Position numbers and translations under genes: made by a program | Notes under the pieces: model-generated | Told to the model about the DNA's origin: nothing | The model's database searches: none | Seen by the model: only the letters and a program-made list of their open reading frames with translations | Shown here: positions 12,520 through 24,716 of the stretch, one piece after another | Position numbering within the stretch: position 1 is the first letter of the stretch | Layout of the letters: the number at the start of each line of letters is the position of its first letter | Assembly: GCA_021397835.1 (NCBI GenBank) | Contig: JAJFZO010000230.1 | Location: 4,582,001 to 4,646,000, forward strand | Reading direction: 5' to 3' | Length of the DNA stretch: 64,000 nt | From: Moringa oleifera | Taxonomy: Eukaryota > Streptophyta > Magnoliopsida > Brassicales > Moringaceae

Positions 12520-12562
12520 CTTTGTGGGTTTTTGGTTCTACTCTTCACACCTATCCTTCTCC

Positions 12563-12571
12563 CTTTATATA
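12563..12571 (-). promoter_or_regulatory. TATA box of the extensin gene
   Basis: The minus strand reads TATATAAAG, about 45-50 nt upstream of the ATG at 12519. This implies a short 5' leader of roughly 15-20 nt if transcription starts about 30 nt downstream. Confidence 0.75.
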
Positions 12572-12599
12572 GATATGGGGTTTACCTTTTTACACTCAA

Positions 12600-15500
12600 C
12601 AAATCATAGTAAAATTACACACTAAATTACCATTTAATTAATCTTGGGTTAATATCATAAGGTCGAGAATCCAATAATTCAAGGAGAAAGTCTTCGTTTT
12701 CTATTTATTTAATCATGTGGGTGAAAACATGTGCCTTTGCCTAACTTACCAAGGATTTTTTTGGGAAGCGCTGGGGCCAGGCGGCTAGAGACTTCCACGT
12801 TGCTTCTCATCCGGCTATCTGCCTTCGTTTTCTGGTGGTACGTACGCACAGCTTCCAGTCCCCCACTTCGTCAAATGCTCTTAAATTTGCATGCCTTTAT
12901 CTGTGGGCGCTTCCCTCCCCCTTCTTATTTTTAATAATTTGTTAAATAATGAATTGTGATCTACTAGCCCTTAGATCCATCTTACATTGGTTTGTCTTAT
13001 TAGTTGTACTAAACTTGCAAGTGGAGCATTATATAATCTAATTTTATTTATAATAAAAATATAATTACACAAAACTCTCTCTTAATTTGAGTGAATTTTG
13101 AGTTTTTAATAAAATATTAAAAAATATTTTGATAATTTATAACGTAAATATAAAAAAATAATTATTAATTTTAATAAATTATTACGTATTATTATTTTAT
13201 TAAATAATTAATAAAATATAAAAATTTAATATAATTAAGCTTATTTCATTAGAACACGTAATTATATATTTTTCTCCATTTGATGTGTTTGTTAAAAGAA
13301 AAAAGGAAAACGGGTATACTGCTTACGTAAAAAACTTCGCCGTTGAAAATAAGAAAAATTTGATGTGACGGCTAAATAATCATTTACCATAAAATTAATA
13401 TTAAAATGTCCGTACGAAAGATTTGATTTTTTTTATTATAAAGTTGAATTTTTATGAGACCCATGTTGAAGATTATTTTATAATTTTATTATATGTGAAT
13501 AAATTATTAATTATGTTACAAATATATTAAAACAATTTTTTATATTATTTATATGGGTGTATTGTATTTTTCTTTGTTTTTTTTTTTTTATCTTTGACTT
13601 GTTTTATTTTTTCTTTTATTCATGCAAGGTTCTAAGATCTTTTCTTCACATCTTGAAATTTATTCCTTGAAATATTCAATTTTGAGAGCTTAAAGTCTAA
13701 GATGCTTTTTCCTTGAAAAAAAAAAGATTATAATTAAACAAATATCGAAGGATGAATTAATGCATAAAAAGAAATTAATTAAAGTTTTTTTTTTGTTCAC
13801 AAAAATGAATTTGGACCCTTGATGATCAGGTTTACATCAAATCATTAAGACTAACATCTTCCTATGTACAAAACTTAGCTTTCACTTTTCTTTTATAATT
13901 TAATTTTTAAAAATATTTTGAAAATTAAGATGGATTGGAATCAAGAAAGTTCAACGGCTGCCTGGCATGCTAATTTCACATAATTTTGTCTTATTAGTGA
14001 AATAATTAATATGGTATTAAATTTATTAATTTAATACTAAAAATCAACAATTAAATTTGGATAAAAAATTACATAAAATTTTACAATGACACGGTCCAAA
14101 CTTGACAATAATTTAAATAAAAATAAAAATTTTATTCAATTATTTAAAAAATTAATCAGAACAAAAATAAGTAAAATTTATGATTGAAATGTGAGGAAGA
14201 TGAGTAAAACAGTGGATGTGAAGGCAACGTAATTGTTTGTCGGGAGGTTCAGTTTCTTTTCCGCACAAACAAATCCAATAATGATTACGTTTCCACAAAA
14301 ATCACATCTTATAGTTACATCAATCTTTTTATATATAATAATAATAATAAAATATATAAAAGTTTTACTTTAATTTATTAATTTATTGATTTTGTTATTA
14401 TATATGACTCAGCAAACAAAGCTCCGCTAAATTAATGAGTAATAATTTAGCTGCGCATATTCAATGCACTACGTTTGTTTTCATTACAGTACAATATATC
14501 ATCGTATTGACAAAATATTTCATATGGCATTTTTATTTTAACACATGGTATGGTTATTTTTTTTTATTTTTCATGTTCATTAAAATAAAATATCCTCTAC
14601 TCTGATTAAAGTTACGTAATTACTTTTTATCCTTTGAAAATTGATTGGGACACATGAATTTCGTACCCAAAATTTATATATATAATTAATCCAATTGATA
14701 CATCATATTTAAATTAAACAATAAATTACTCAAAATTTTTTAATATATGTCCTAAGATCTTATAATAACTATAATAATTTTTTTACATTGATATCTTCTA
14801 AATTATTATAAATAATGAAAATATTTTATTAAATGACAATAATTGATAAATATGATTTACTTTTGAAATTAGTTTTACAATAAATGTTTTTATGATTGTA
14901 AAATATATTCATAAATATATAAATATTTGTTCAATAATTTATATGCTAATTAACCAAAGGACAGTTGAAATGATGTAGATTTGATAACTTAATCATCGTG
15001 ATTGATATTTTTAATTAAATAATTATCATTAAAAAAGCTTAGATTAATCAAATCAAGAAGGGTTGTATTGGCTCTTGGAGATGAGATTCTCTACCTGCTG
15101 TTGTCGACAAAATCATTGTGACTTAAATAATTACTACTTTAGTAAGGAAGGGTACTTAGGTGAAGATAATATTAACCCAAGGTAAGTAATCAATCTCGTT
15201 AATTTGGAAGGGTTAGACCAATAAACTATAATTAATTAATTAAGTAATTATGGGTAAATCAAATGGAAAGAGGGTTTTGATTGTACAATTTAAAAGAGCA
15301 CATTAAAAACATAAATTAAAATATAAATACTAAAAAACTTTGACTATACAAGAGGTATTGATCCGATCAATTGTATATTTGATATTTAATTTAATTTATA
15401 TTTTATTAAAAATTTTAATAATTAAAAATATTTAACTTTAAGATTTTGTATCATAAATTTTGATTTAAAATTTTAAATATAAAAATATTTTTAAATTTTT

Positions 15501-15890
15501 TTAAAAACATTCGTAAAGTAAATAAAAATTAAAAAAAATCAAATTTGGCAGGTTTGGTTGGTGTTGCATATGAATTAAGACCAAATTCAAGACCAAATTA
15601 ACGAATCTCAATTAAAATAAGATTTATTTGGTTGAAGAAAGTGATCACTTCGATGTGTCACTCTATCTGATTTGAATCAAAGTGATTACAAATTTCTTTT
15701 CTTATAAAATCTCTATCTACTTTGGTAAAATAATATAAGTTTAAAGATCAAAATCACGATAATGAAATCGATAGGACAGATTTTAACTAAATCAAATAGT
15801 CAAATTAATCTTCATCATTTTCAGCAATCCCTTATCTACATAACACAATCAATCTCGGCATAGCTTGTGGTACACATTCAAAAGATGTTA
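12600..15890. other. AT-rich spacer upstream of the extensin
   Basis: Proximal extensin promoter, then long AT-rich DNA. A less AT-rich patch at 12731-12934 has an open frame but no ATG context or motif of note. At 15441-15474 there is one copy of the dispersed AT-rich sequence family described in the findings. No gene is supported. Confidence 0.5.
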
Positions 15891-16126
15891 GGTTTTAATC
15901 TTTTCATTATTGTTCCAAAATTAAGAAAGACATTCCCTTTTTTTCTCTCTTTTTTTTGTAGTTTTTGATTTTATTTTTTCAGTTTAATTTATTAAAATTA
16001 TGATATAAGGTTTTAATCTTTTCAATATTGTTCCAAAATTAAGAAAGAAATTCACTTTTTCTTCTCTTTTTTTTTTAGTTTTTGATATTATTTTTCTCAG
16101 TTTAATTTATTAAAATTATGATATTA
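15891..16126. repeat. Tandem duplication, 2 x 118 bp
   Basis: Unit 1 (15891-16008) and unit 2 (16009-16126) both begin GGTTTTAATCTTTTCA and end near TTATTAAAATTATGATAT. They differ by a few substitutions and small indels in a T-run. No coding potential is seen. Confidence 0.9.
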
Positions 16127-18465
16127 GGTCAGATCCGGAACCTAGAAATTTGAGCTGCTGATATCAAATTAAATAAACATATGGGAAGATAAAAGGATAA
16201 CTTTATCAAATTAGTCTGTCTTTCCAAAGTCTACAGTTGACTCTTTAATTTATTTGTTGAAAAAATAATTGAATAAAATATATAAATACTCATTATTTAA
16301 GCAAAATTAAATTCACCGACAGGAAAAACAGAGAGCATAATGATGATTCAGTACAACTATCCCAGCCCACAATGTTGACCAATCATAACCACACCTTGCA
16401 TTTCACTGATCTTGCCTTGATTCATCACAACTTGCAGTAGTAAATTATGATTATCATTATGTTAAAAGAATATAATATTTATTTTTTAATATAGACATTG
16501 TATTATTTACATTGTAGTCATGTTATAATGTTGTTTATTTCAAAAAATTTTATTGGTTATGAAGTTTTCCGTTTTATAATTACAAAATTATAGAGTTATT
16601 TTTATATATTTAAATGAATATAAAAATTGAAAACAATTATTATGAAAATCTGATCCTGTTCTTTATTGGGTTTAACCTTTCTTTGATCATCTTGCAATCT
16701 TACACGAGCAGTGGACAGTTCTCTAAACTTCTAGTGAGTACGGAAGTGGCGAGAATGATTAATTTTTTTATTTAATTTAAACTTAATTTTTAATAAAAAA
16801 TAAAAATTATTATGATAATTTATTAGATTAATATTAAAAATAATTTAAAAATTATAAATATTTATTTTATTAAATTATGATACAATTTATTTAAAAGTAA
16901 TTTAATTTTATAAAAAATTAAAATTTAATAAAAATATATAATCTTTTATTCACTATGATAAACTAATTATTTATTAATACGTACTATAATCAACTGCATG
17001 TGATAGTGACATGTTAATGATGTCGAGCTTTTGGGTGGTAGGTAGCTGGCTGGCATGCTTTGGGCAACTTTTGTTGACATGTCTGATGCCATTGCAAGTC
17101 CCTGTAAACTTGATATAACCCAAAATATAAAACTTTGGTGTTAATTTAATGGTAAAATCAAACGGGCCTGTTGGGTATATGCCATTAAAGATGCCAGCCG
17201 AAGATTGAAAGCTACCAATTAAAACTGACAGAGGGATTAATCTGGATCTCTGCTTTTTAGAACTCCAGCTAGTCAATCAGTCATTGCTGCTCATTCGTGC
17301 ATGAAGGAAGATTAGCATCCTGGCCAGGTACTAGACTGAAATGAAAGGCAGAGAGAAAGAGAGGACGGGAGAGAGCATCCTAAGTGGGAAGAGTAGAGGG
17401 TTGATGTGAAAAGTGATACTGTTGTGGTTGATGGGTGTGGGCCTTTCCGACATCAAGAATAACTCTGTTATCATCTTTTGGGCAGATGAGGGGCCAATTG
17501 CGATTTTGGAGTATTTAGAATGAAGAGGTTTGATAGCTTTAAATTCAGTCAATGTGCCCTTCGTCTTTAAGGCAAGTTATGGAAGAGCTTAGACCTTGCA
17601 ATTACTAGACAATGGAAGTCAAGCTACTGCCAAGTATAATGGACGATAGGCAACTGACACAGTCTCCATGACACGTCAAGTTGAATGGGTCGATGTGTTC
17701 ATATTGCATCCTGCAAGCGCTGGCCCAATCAACCAAAAGGGAAGCATGTTATCTCAAAAGCAAACTTCCCACCAGATACAAATGAAATGGAAATAGATAT
17801 AATCCCAAAAGACTACAAATATAACAAAATCTTAGAGGGATACCACCAGTTATCCAAAACAGTGTAAATCGCGAGAATCACACACCAGCAAGGAAAATGT
17901 ACATATGATATAGCTATATCAAAGATACTAGGAAGCCATACAGCTTGGTGGGTTTAATTTAACTGCTCCTTAGCATTCACAAAATTAAATGCGACATAGC
18001 ACATAACCTGATTATACGCACTGAATCGGGCACAAGGGTCTTTGAAGAATAATGTGTTTACGTATGTATGTAACATTTGAAGGTAAATATAGTATCCACA
18101 TAAGAAGCATCAATGTGAATGTCAAAGTTTTGCCATAAGTGTCAGCACCAGGACCAAAAGAGCAGTACACCTAATCATTATTATACAACACAGCTTCGCA
18201 AATTGGGAATCTATATAATCAGGGTGAATCCATACAAGGATCTCTGTTTTCCATGATTGTGTTAAAAAAGATTCATTACCTCATCTCCTAAATACTCTCT
18301 GCATCTCTAGTGTTCATAACTCATGTAAGGCCAGGATTGAACAAGTCAAATTGCAAGTTCCAGATACACATTATCATCAAAATGCATGCTACTGCAAGGT
18401 GGATACCTTATGTATGCCAGAAAATTGATTAGCATTCCCCCTAGATTTTTCCACCAAGAGAATGC
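16127..18465. other. Spacer and probable 3' UTR of the RRM gene
   Basis: AT-rich to about 16970, then more balanced composition from 17000 to 18465. The last several hundred bases before 18466 are probably the 3' UTR of the minus-strand RRM gene. Short ORFs here (for example 17685-17867 on +) show no domain. No other gene is supported. Confidence 0.45.
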
Positions 18466-21400
18466 TCACCTCTTCCCACGTGTTCCAGAAGACCTTGGAC
18501 CTGGGTACCTAGAGAATTGCAGCCGCAAGTACTTGGAATCAGATTCGAGTTCATCCATTTTATAACCTGTTCAATTGACTAGAAAGTCAGCATCTGTAAA
18601 CATTCCAAAAAAAGTGGAAGCCAGAAGCACAAACAAATGGGTGTCCTATGATGAACTTTACAAATTTCATAGTACAGTGTAAGAAATATGCAATTGCCTT
18701 CTAGTTTCAAGTTGGAAAAAAGAACGGTTTAGTTGATCATCAGAGCAGAACCCCAGTGCATATGCATTGATCTAATCCTACTTTTTGGAGGGTCCACTGA
18801 AGAGACAACACAGCTCCTCAAACTTTGTTTTTTTTTTTTCCCTAACAGAAATTTATTTTCAAAGATAACAGTCCACCAAACTTCACCACCTACAATAACT
18901 ATTCTTAGACTCCTGTATTAAATTTTCCAACTATGTTTTAACATACATTACAACAGGTATCCCATCAAAGATTAGTTGAAAGAAACACCATTACCTTGCA
19001 AAGCACTCATAGCAGTTGCTGCACAGGCTGGATTTGCAAAATCAACAAAACAAAGAATAAGAGGATCTCCACCACGCTGCATTATCAACATACCAAAGGT
19101 TTAGTATGAAGAAAATAGCCAAACTTCATATAAGACAACTTGAGCAACAAGGGTCAGTTGAACCAAGCAAAACAAGAAGGCATTTGTTGTATACATTACC
19201 CACTTACATGTTTGGATTCTTTTGTCACGAGTCTCACTTCCTTATATCCCACAAAAGGGCGAAAAATATCTGAAGGCTAGTAAAGGAGTGAACAACTCGT
19301 CAAAAGAAAATTCTTTTTAAAAAAGACAACTCATCAAAAGAAACATATTTCATTAAAGTTTCCAGCATTGCAGCATCAGAAAGGATACGAGCTACTTCCC
19401 TCTTTGTGCAGTCAGGAGGAAGTCCCTCAACATATAGAGTGCTGGAAGCATCTGGAGGTAGAGGTAATGTTTCACGACTTGGCCTACCCACGTCATCCAC
19501 CGAAAGTTGACCACCAAGACCAATATTTCGACCATTTGGTGCCAAATCTGGACTGACATCTCTAGTATGAGCCATTACAGCATCAGCTATCGGAAGACCT
19601 GTTATTCCGCTGCCAACAGCCCTTCCCAACCCACCTCCACTAAACGAACTGGCTTCTCCAGAAGTAAAAGAAGAAAGTTGCTTCAAGAGCAATTATGATG
19701 AATGCTTCAGAAAACAAACATGTAAATGCATAGTGGAGAAAATAAAGATTGTCTAAGGTTCAAAAGGATACCGCATTCTGCAGATAGCGGTCATAGGCTG
19801 ACCCAATAGTTTTTGTGTCCTTCACAGCCCGAGGCCCAGCACGATCATCATCTCGTGGCAAATAATTATGCCTCTCAAGGCCAGAAGGCAATGCAGAAGG
19901 TGGGAAATCTGCAGAGTTGGACATATAAAGAGTTAAGACATTATTCTTATGCCGGCAAATTCTTAGATGAGATCCAGTATGATAAATACATGACACCCGC
20001 TTTTTCCGAAATTTACAGCAAACAACTGGTGAGCATGGAAATCAAGAAGTTGGCACCTTCATTGACGCTCATTTTAAGAAATATAAGTATATACAGGCAC
20101 AGAAAGTAAAATTCAAAATATAACAGAACCCAGCGAATGTAGAATGACACTGGCAAAAAAAAGCTGGAGGCTTTACCATATACAACAGGACTAATATATT
20201 CTTTATCTTGATAAGTCCTACTAATCATATGGGATAAGAAGTATGGAACTGATTAAATAGAATGACATTCAAAATCGCCAATAGCACATCAGATAGGAGC
20301 CCAAGGTACTTCAAAAAGAAGCAGAGGGAAACCAGGAGAGAGAGAGAGAGAGAGAGAGAAAGAGGGTGCGAAAGAGATCTACTAGCGGAAATATCACTCT
20401 AATAATATAAAAGGATAGAGAGGACAATTATACACCTGCAGGACAATTTGCAGGGCAATAGGAAAAGGATGAGTTTTAATTCCTGTGGTATTGAACATCT
20501 ATGAGGAGACTACAGTCAGTGAATGTTACCACATGAAAGTTTCTCAAAATATTAGAAAAAATCTTGAAGACTGATCATAAAAGAGTTGCAAGTCATAGAA
20601 AATACCTTTTCAAATAAATAAAATAACTCAACAACCAGCTCATGTACGATAAGAAAGCAAAGCATCAAAAAAGTAATCACTACAATCCCTTTTTCATGTG
20701 GAAAAATAAAGCAGAAAAAGAGGAAGAATAGGCATCAAATGATAATTTTAGTGCACTATAAAAACCATGAGTTTTTAACAACACCAAAATCTAATCAAAC
20801 TTCACGTTAAGGCTGACAGTAGCACAATATCCAATGTGCTGTGGATGTCCACGTACACTCTTTAATTCTCTTCTTGGCAGCTTGTGTGCCTGCATCTCAG
20901 TCTTACAACATTCTGCACCTATAGTCAACTTAGATTCCACTTGTACTCCCTGAAAGTGTCCAGAACAAGTTTTGCCCTCCAGAATGTCACTCCAAAAAAA
21001 AATAAATAAATAAATGTTCTCATATCAGGTGCCAATGTGTGTTTTATCCCTAACCATGTTCTAAGTGCTATATAAATTTGGAATTCCATAGATAAATATT
21101 GCAATTCAAAGGAAACAACTTGCTTAAGCAAAATCAATTACTACTATTTTATTTGTCAAAGGCATCAAAGAGGTATTGTCCACCCTCATGAGACTGCGCT
21201 TGTGGGTTTTAGAAGAAGTAAAAAGCTTTTGAATTTTTTTTTTCCTTAGCGGTGGTAGCTGATTGTCAGATAGACACAAAAAGCAATGAACAAATTTCTA
21301 GAAAATTGGGACATTACCTTTTTGTTTTATAAGGAACCCGCAAAGGGATAGCAGTAAAAATTGAGCTGCTGGAACATTAACAATGAAACTCTCTGCTACA

Positions 21401-22798
21401 GATGATGTTATCAGCTCATGTATTAGGGGAAAATAAAATGTATTGCCCGAATTTAGAGTTAAATACCCATTTTCTAGTGGCATAACAATCTTTATTCAAG
21501 AGCCACTGAAAAAAATAAGGAAGTATTTCTTAAAGCAGCAAGTAAAGATAGATTTGACATATATTTATGTTTTCAACCTACCAAAGCCCTGATATGAGTG
21601 TGTCAGACTTTGTAATTTCAAAACAAACCAATGATTAAATCACAAACAGTTCCTGCCACTATTGATGAGTTGGTGGATGTCGTACAGAAATCACTCAATG
21701 ATGTCTGATCAGGAGGCCTTAATCATGTATTCTTAACACTGAAATTGGTTACAATTGAAGTGATCAAAATTTATAGAGGGAACCAGTACAAGCTGCCACA
21801 TGTGAGCAAGCTAAGCAGCAATGGACAACTTCCTCACTTCATTGTGGCACAAAAGAAGCTTTTTGCATGAGCAAACGTGAAGAGCAGTTAACGTTGAGAT
21901 TTGAGATATAATAATCAAGAGCATTTTCTTTTTGAGTTATATTTTAAGTGAAGACTTCACATCTGAATATTGATGCTATATTCATGAGGAACAACCTCAA
22001 TGTGTTTTTGATAAGCTTCTGATATGATTTCAAAAGTTCATGGTTTTTGCACTTATGTTTTGATATCGTTTCTCCATTTTGTGAGAGTGTTCTTGGTTTC
22101 AATTTATGGCCTTCTAGGTGTCTAAATTTCAGCTATCTTTTTTTATAATACCATTTTTTGTGTTCATGTAAAACGAGGGTAAGATAAGAAAGTTACAGTT
22201 TTGATTCTTTGACTGCTCATTTTAGGATAATTAACATGAGACATCCTGAAGTGCAAGAAAGGAAAGAGAGGTAATGTATCTGGGATGAAGTAACCAGTTT
22301 TATGAATACTGAGCAGCAGAACCAAAAAACAAGCCTCAATAACCCACAGACTAACATAATTTCTATATGCATTTCTTTATCTCCCATAGGAACATTATCA
22401 AGACTGAAAAAGAAAAAGAATACATATCGATTAATGGATTATGCAACCCAAGGCTCACTAAATCGGACAAATAAACATGAGAACATGGTCGAACTTTAGC
22501 TGCAGAGCAGTTCCAGTTAAAGCGCAGCCAGCTAATAATCACATAATACAAAAATGAAAATATAAACAATTACCTACAATGTAAACCCCCCCAAAATAAA
22601 ATTAAAAGAACATCACACAGCTTAAAATCAAAGAAGAATCGAAACTGAAATACTGTACCAAATAGTTTCTTGAAGCTCAAAACGACATTTCCGGGAAAAA
22701 GAACGCTTACCGTAATCCGTGCGGGCTCGTTTAAGCGTTCCAGCAGAGGCATACAGAGAAGGAGGGGGTGGCTGCCTGTTCCAGTAACCATCCGCCAT
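18466..22798 (-). CDS. RRM RNA-binding protein, nuclear-speckle RNA-binding (NSR) type
   Basis: Six exons on the minus strand join perfectly in frame to 253 residues: 22711-22798, 19772-19908, 19389-19680, 19208-19269, 18995-19076 and 18466-18566 (TGA). Intron 1 is 2.8 kb. The N-terminus (MADGYWNRQ, then a proline stretch) and the middle, rich in Gly/Ser and charged residues, look disordered. One C-terminal RRM spans about residues 152-228, with RNP2 LYVEGL, HIFRPFVGYKEVRLV and an RNP1-like CFVDFANP. The tail is basic (RYPGPRSSGTRGKR). Arabidopsis NSRa/NSRb are nuclear speckle proteins that modulate alternative splicing, partly by binding the lncRNA ASCO; transfer of that role is inference. 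The start at 22798 was chosen for the family-like MADGYW beginning. An in-frame ATG 11 codons upstream (22831) is possible. Donors of introns 2 and 3 are both the weaker GTATCC. The gene lies next to the extensin on the same strand. Confidence 0.85.
20336..20358. repeat. (AG)n microsatellite in intron 1 of the RRM gene
   Basis: About 11 AG units interrupted only at the edges. It reads CT on the transcribed strand. Confidence 0.9.
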
Positions 22799-22894
22799 GC
22801 CCTGCCACTTTCTCTCTTTCCTTGTGCTCAAATAATTTTGAGAGATGAATGGGTAATAGACAAAAAGACCCAGTCTGCAACTTCGGCAATTGAC

Positions 22895-22903
22895 AAAACC
22901 CTA
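22895..22903 (-). promoter_or_regulatory. Telo-box-like element upstream of the RRM gene
   Basis: AAAACCCTA reads on the plus strand, about 100 bp upstream of the ATG of the minus-strand RRM gene. Telo-boxes (AAACCCTA) are common in promoters and leaders of plant RNA-metabolism and translation genes. Function here is inferred. Confidence 0.4.
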
Positions 22904-22988
22904 GGGCTAGCTCGGGCTCCGCTGCCCTCGGTTCCCTTTCCTGTCTGAATTTTCTCTCCTGTAACTAAGTTTTGTGGTGAGTTTGTCC

Positions 22989-23011
22989 CGAGTCGCGAGT
23001 CGCGAGTCACG
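22989..23011. repeat. Short tandem repeat of CGAGTCG in the RRM gene promoter
   Basis: Just over three copies of the 7-bp unit CGAGTCG, the last degenerate, lie about 200 bp upstream of the RRM start codon. The tract is GC-rich and contrasts with the AT-rich flank. Confidence 0.75.
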
Positions 23012-23049
23012 ACTTACAGAGCTCGCGAAGGTTCATAAATTCCATGTGG

Positions 23050-24461
23050 CAGAGATGATACAGGCCTTCATATACAACCAATATCCTTAAGCCACGTAGA
23101 ACGTTATCACGTGCAAAGCATGTGATCTCACTCTGGGGCCGTCAAACGTAAGGGGTTTAGTTTTTAGTGCTGTGTCCCGACACAGGGAATAATTGAAAAA
23201 TGCTGGAGAGTGATCATACTGCGATCCAAGCTTGCCACACGCCACACTGGGGTATCACCTGCCATATTAAGGGATTAATAATTAATTTAAAAATAAATAT
23301 CAAAATAAATTTTTAGATTATATTTTTATTAAAATTTTATAGTTTTTAATCAATTTTAGATATAATTTTTTAATTTAAATTTATTTTTAGTAAATTATTC
23401 AATTCAAAATTTTATACGATAAATTTGATTTAATTTTTTTATAAATATAAAAATATATTTAAACATTATTATAGAAAAAATTTTTGTATTAAAATTTATA
23501 AAAAAATATTTTTAATGTAAAAAATTTATGAAAATTTTTATGGAAGTAATTATTTTTTTAATTTTAAAAATATTTATATTAAAATTTGTTCTATAATATC
23601 ACTAATCTAAATTATCTTTTTTAAAAAAAATAAAACCTAATGATCGATTGAGATTGATAATTTATTGATTAAATTGATCCAAAGAAAAAGATATGAAGTC
23701 TTGATTACAAAAAGAATAATATATAGTTGTTTTAACAGTTATTGTTTATCTCATCAATTTATAATTTTATTATGTCAATGTTATATTTTTGATGATTTAT
23801 CATGACTAATACTTATCTCGAGCTAATATAATATACCAATTCATTTATTGATGTTGTAAATTGAGAAATAAAGTTGGTAATTCATATCACTTTTAAAATT
23901 ATTCTAATTTTTTAACATGTAAAAATATATTTTTTTAATATTTTAATTATCAAAAACAGTAAATATTATTTAAAATTTTTAATTTTTTTTTTAATTTTTA
24001 ATTTGAACTTAAAAGCATATATAAACAAATCTTAGATTAATAGTAAATAATCAAATTAGGCTTTGGTTTCAACTATTGTAATAAAATTAAACATGTTTTT
24101 ATTGTTAAAATATTCAATAAATTATACAAATCAATTTTACATTTTATTTTGATTTAATTTTTCAATTTCAATAGTTTTTAGTTTACGAGCTATTTATTAT
24201 AAAATTTTTAAATATTTAATAGTAATTTTTTTAAAAAATAATTTTAGCATTTAAAAACTCAAAAAAAATATAGTAATAATTTAAATATTTTTTCACATTC
24301 ATAAAAAAAACTCTCAATTTTTAAATTTTTCAACAATGTTTAATTTGACTATTTTTCATCAGTTAGGATTTATTTGGAGACAATTACAAATTCAAGGTAA
24401 TTAAAATGATATTTACTCTTAAAAATAATATAAATGATAGTTATATATTTTTTAAGGTTGA
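23050..24461. other. AT-rich spacer
   Basis: Promoter-proximal sequence of the RRM gene to about 23270, then strongly AT-rich DNA with no ORF of interest. A copy of the dispersed AT-rich sequence family is at about 23401-23437. Confidence 0.5.
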
Positions 24462-24716
24462 TTACATCAAATGGATATAAATTTTACTTTTAAGATCTAA
24501 AAAAATACATCTATTTAAAATTTATATTTTTATTAGATTTTTCATGTGAAATTTTCGTCTATAATTTTTGTTAATATTAGTGGTTTTATATATGTACGAA
24601 ATGTGCATGTGACTTTTACTTTTGCAATTACCTTAATATCTCTTTACAACATTATCAAAACACTCTCAATCTTATTTTTTAATCAAACTCAGTAAAAACA
24701 TATAAAACATCAATGT
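24462..24716 (+). mobile_element. Half of an inverted-repeat MITE-like element
   Basis: This stretch aligns by eye over its length with the left arm and centre of the element at 52271-52774. It begins ATTACATCAA, has TAATTTTTGTTAATATTAGTGG in the middle, and continues through an ACATTAT block to ACATATAAA near the element's centre. The other arm is missing, and the truncated receptor-kinase pseudogene begins immediately after. Confidence 0.55.

Noticed and set aside
16974..17552. Two minus-strand open frames (100 and 73 codons)
   Set aside because: Both open at TTG, lack known motifs and have no splice-compatible partners.
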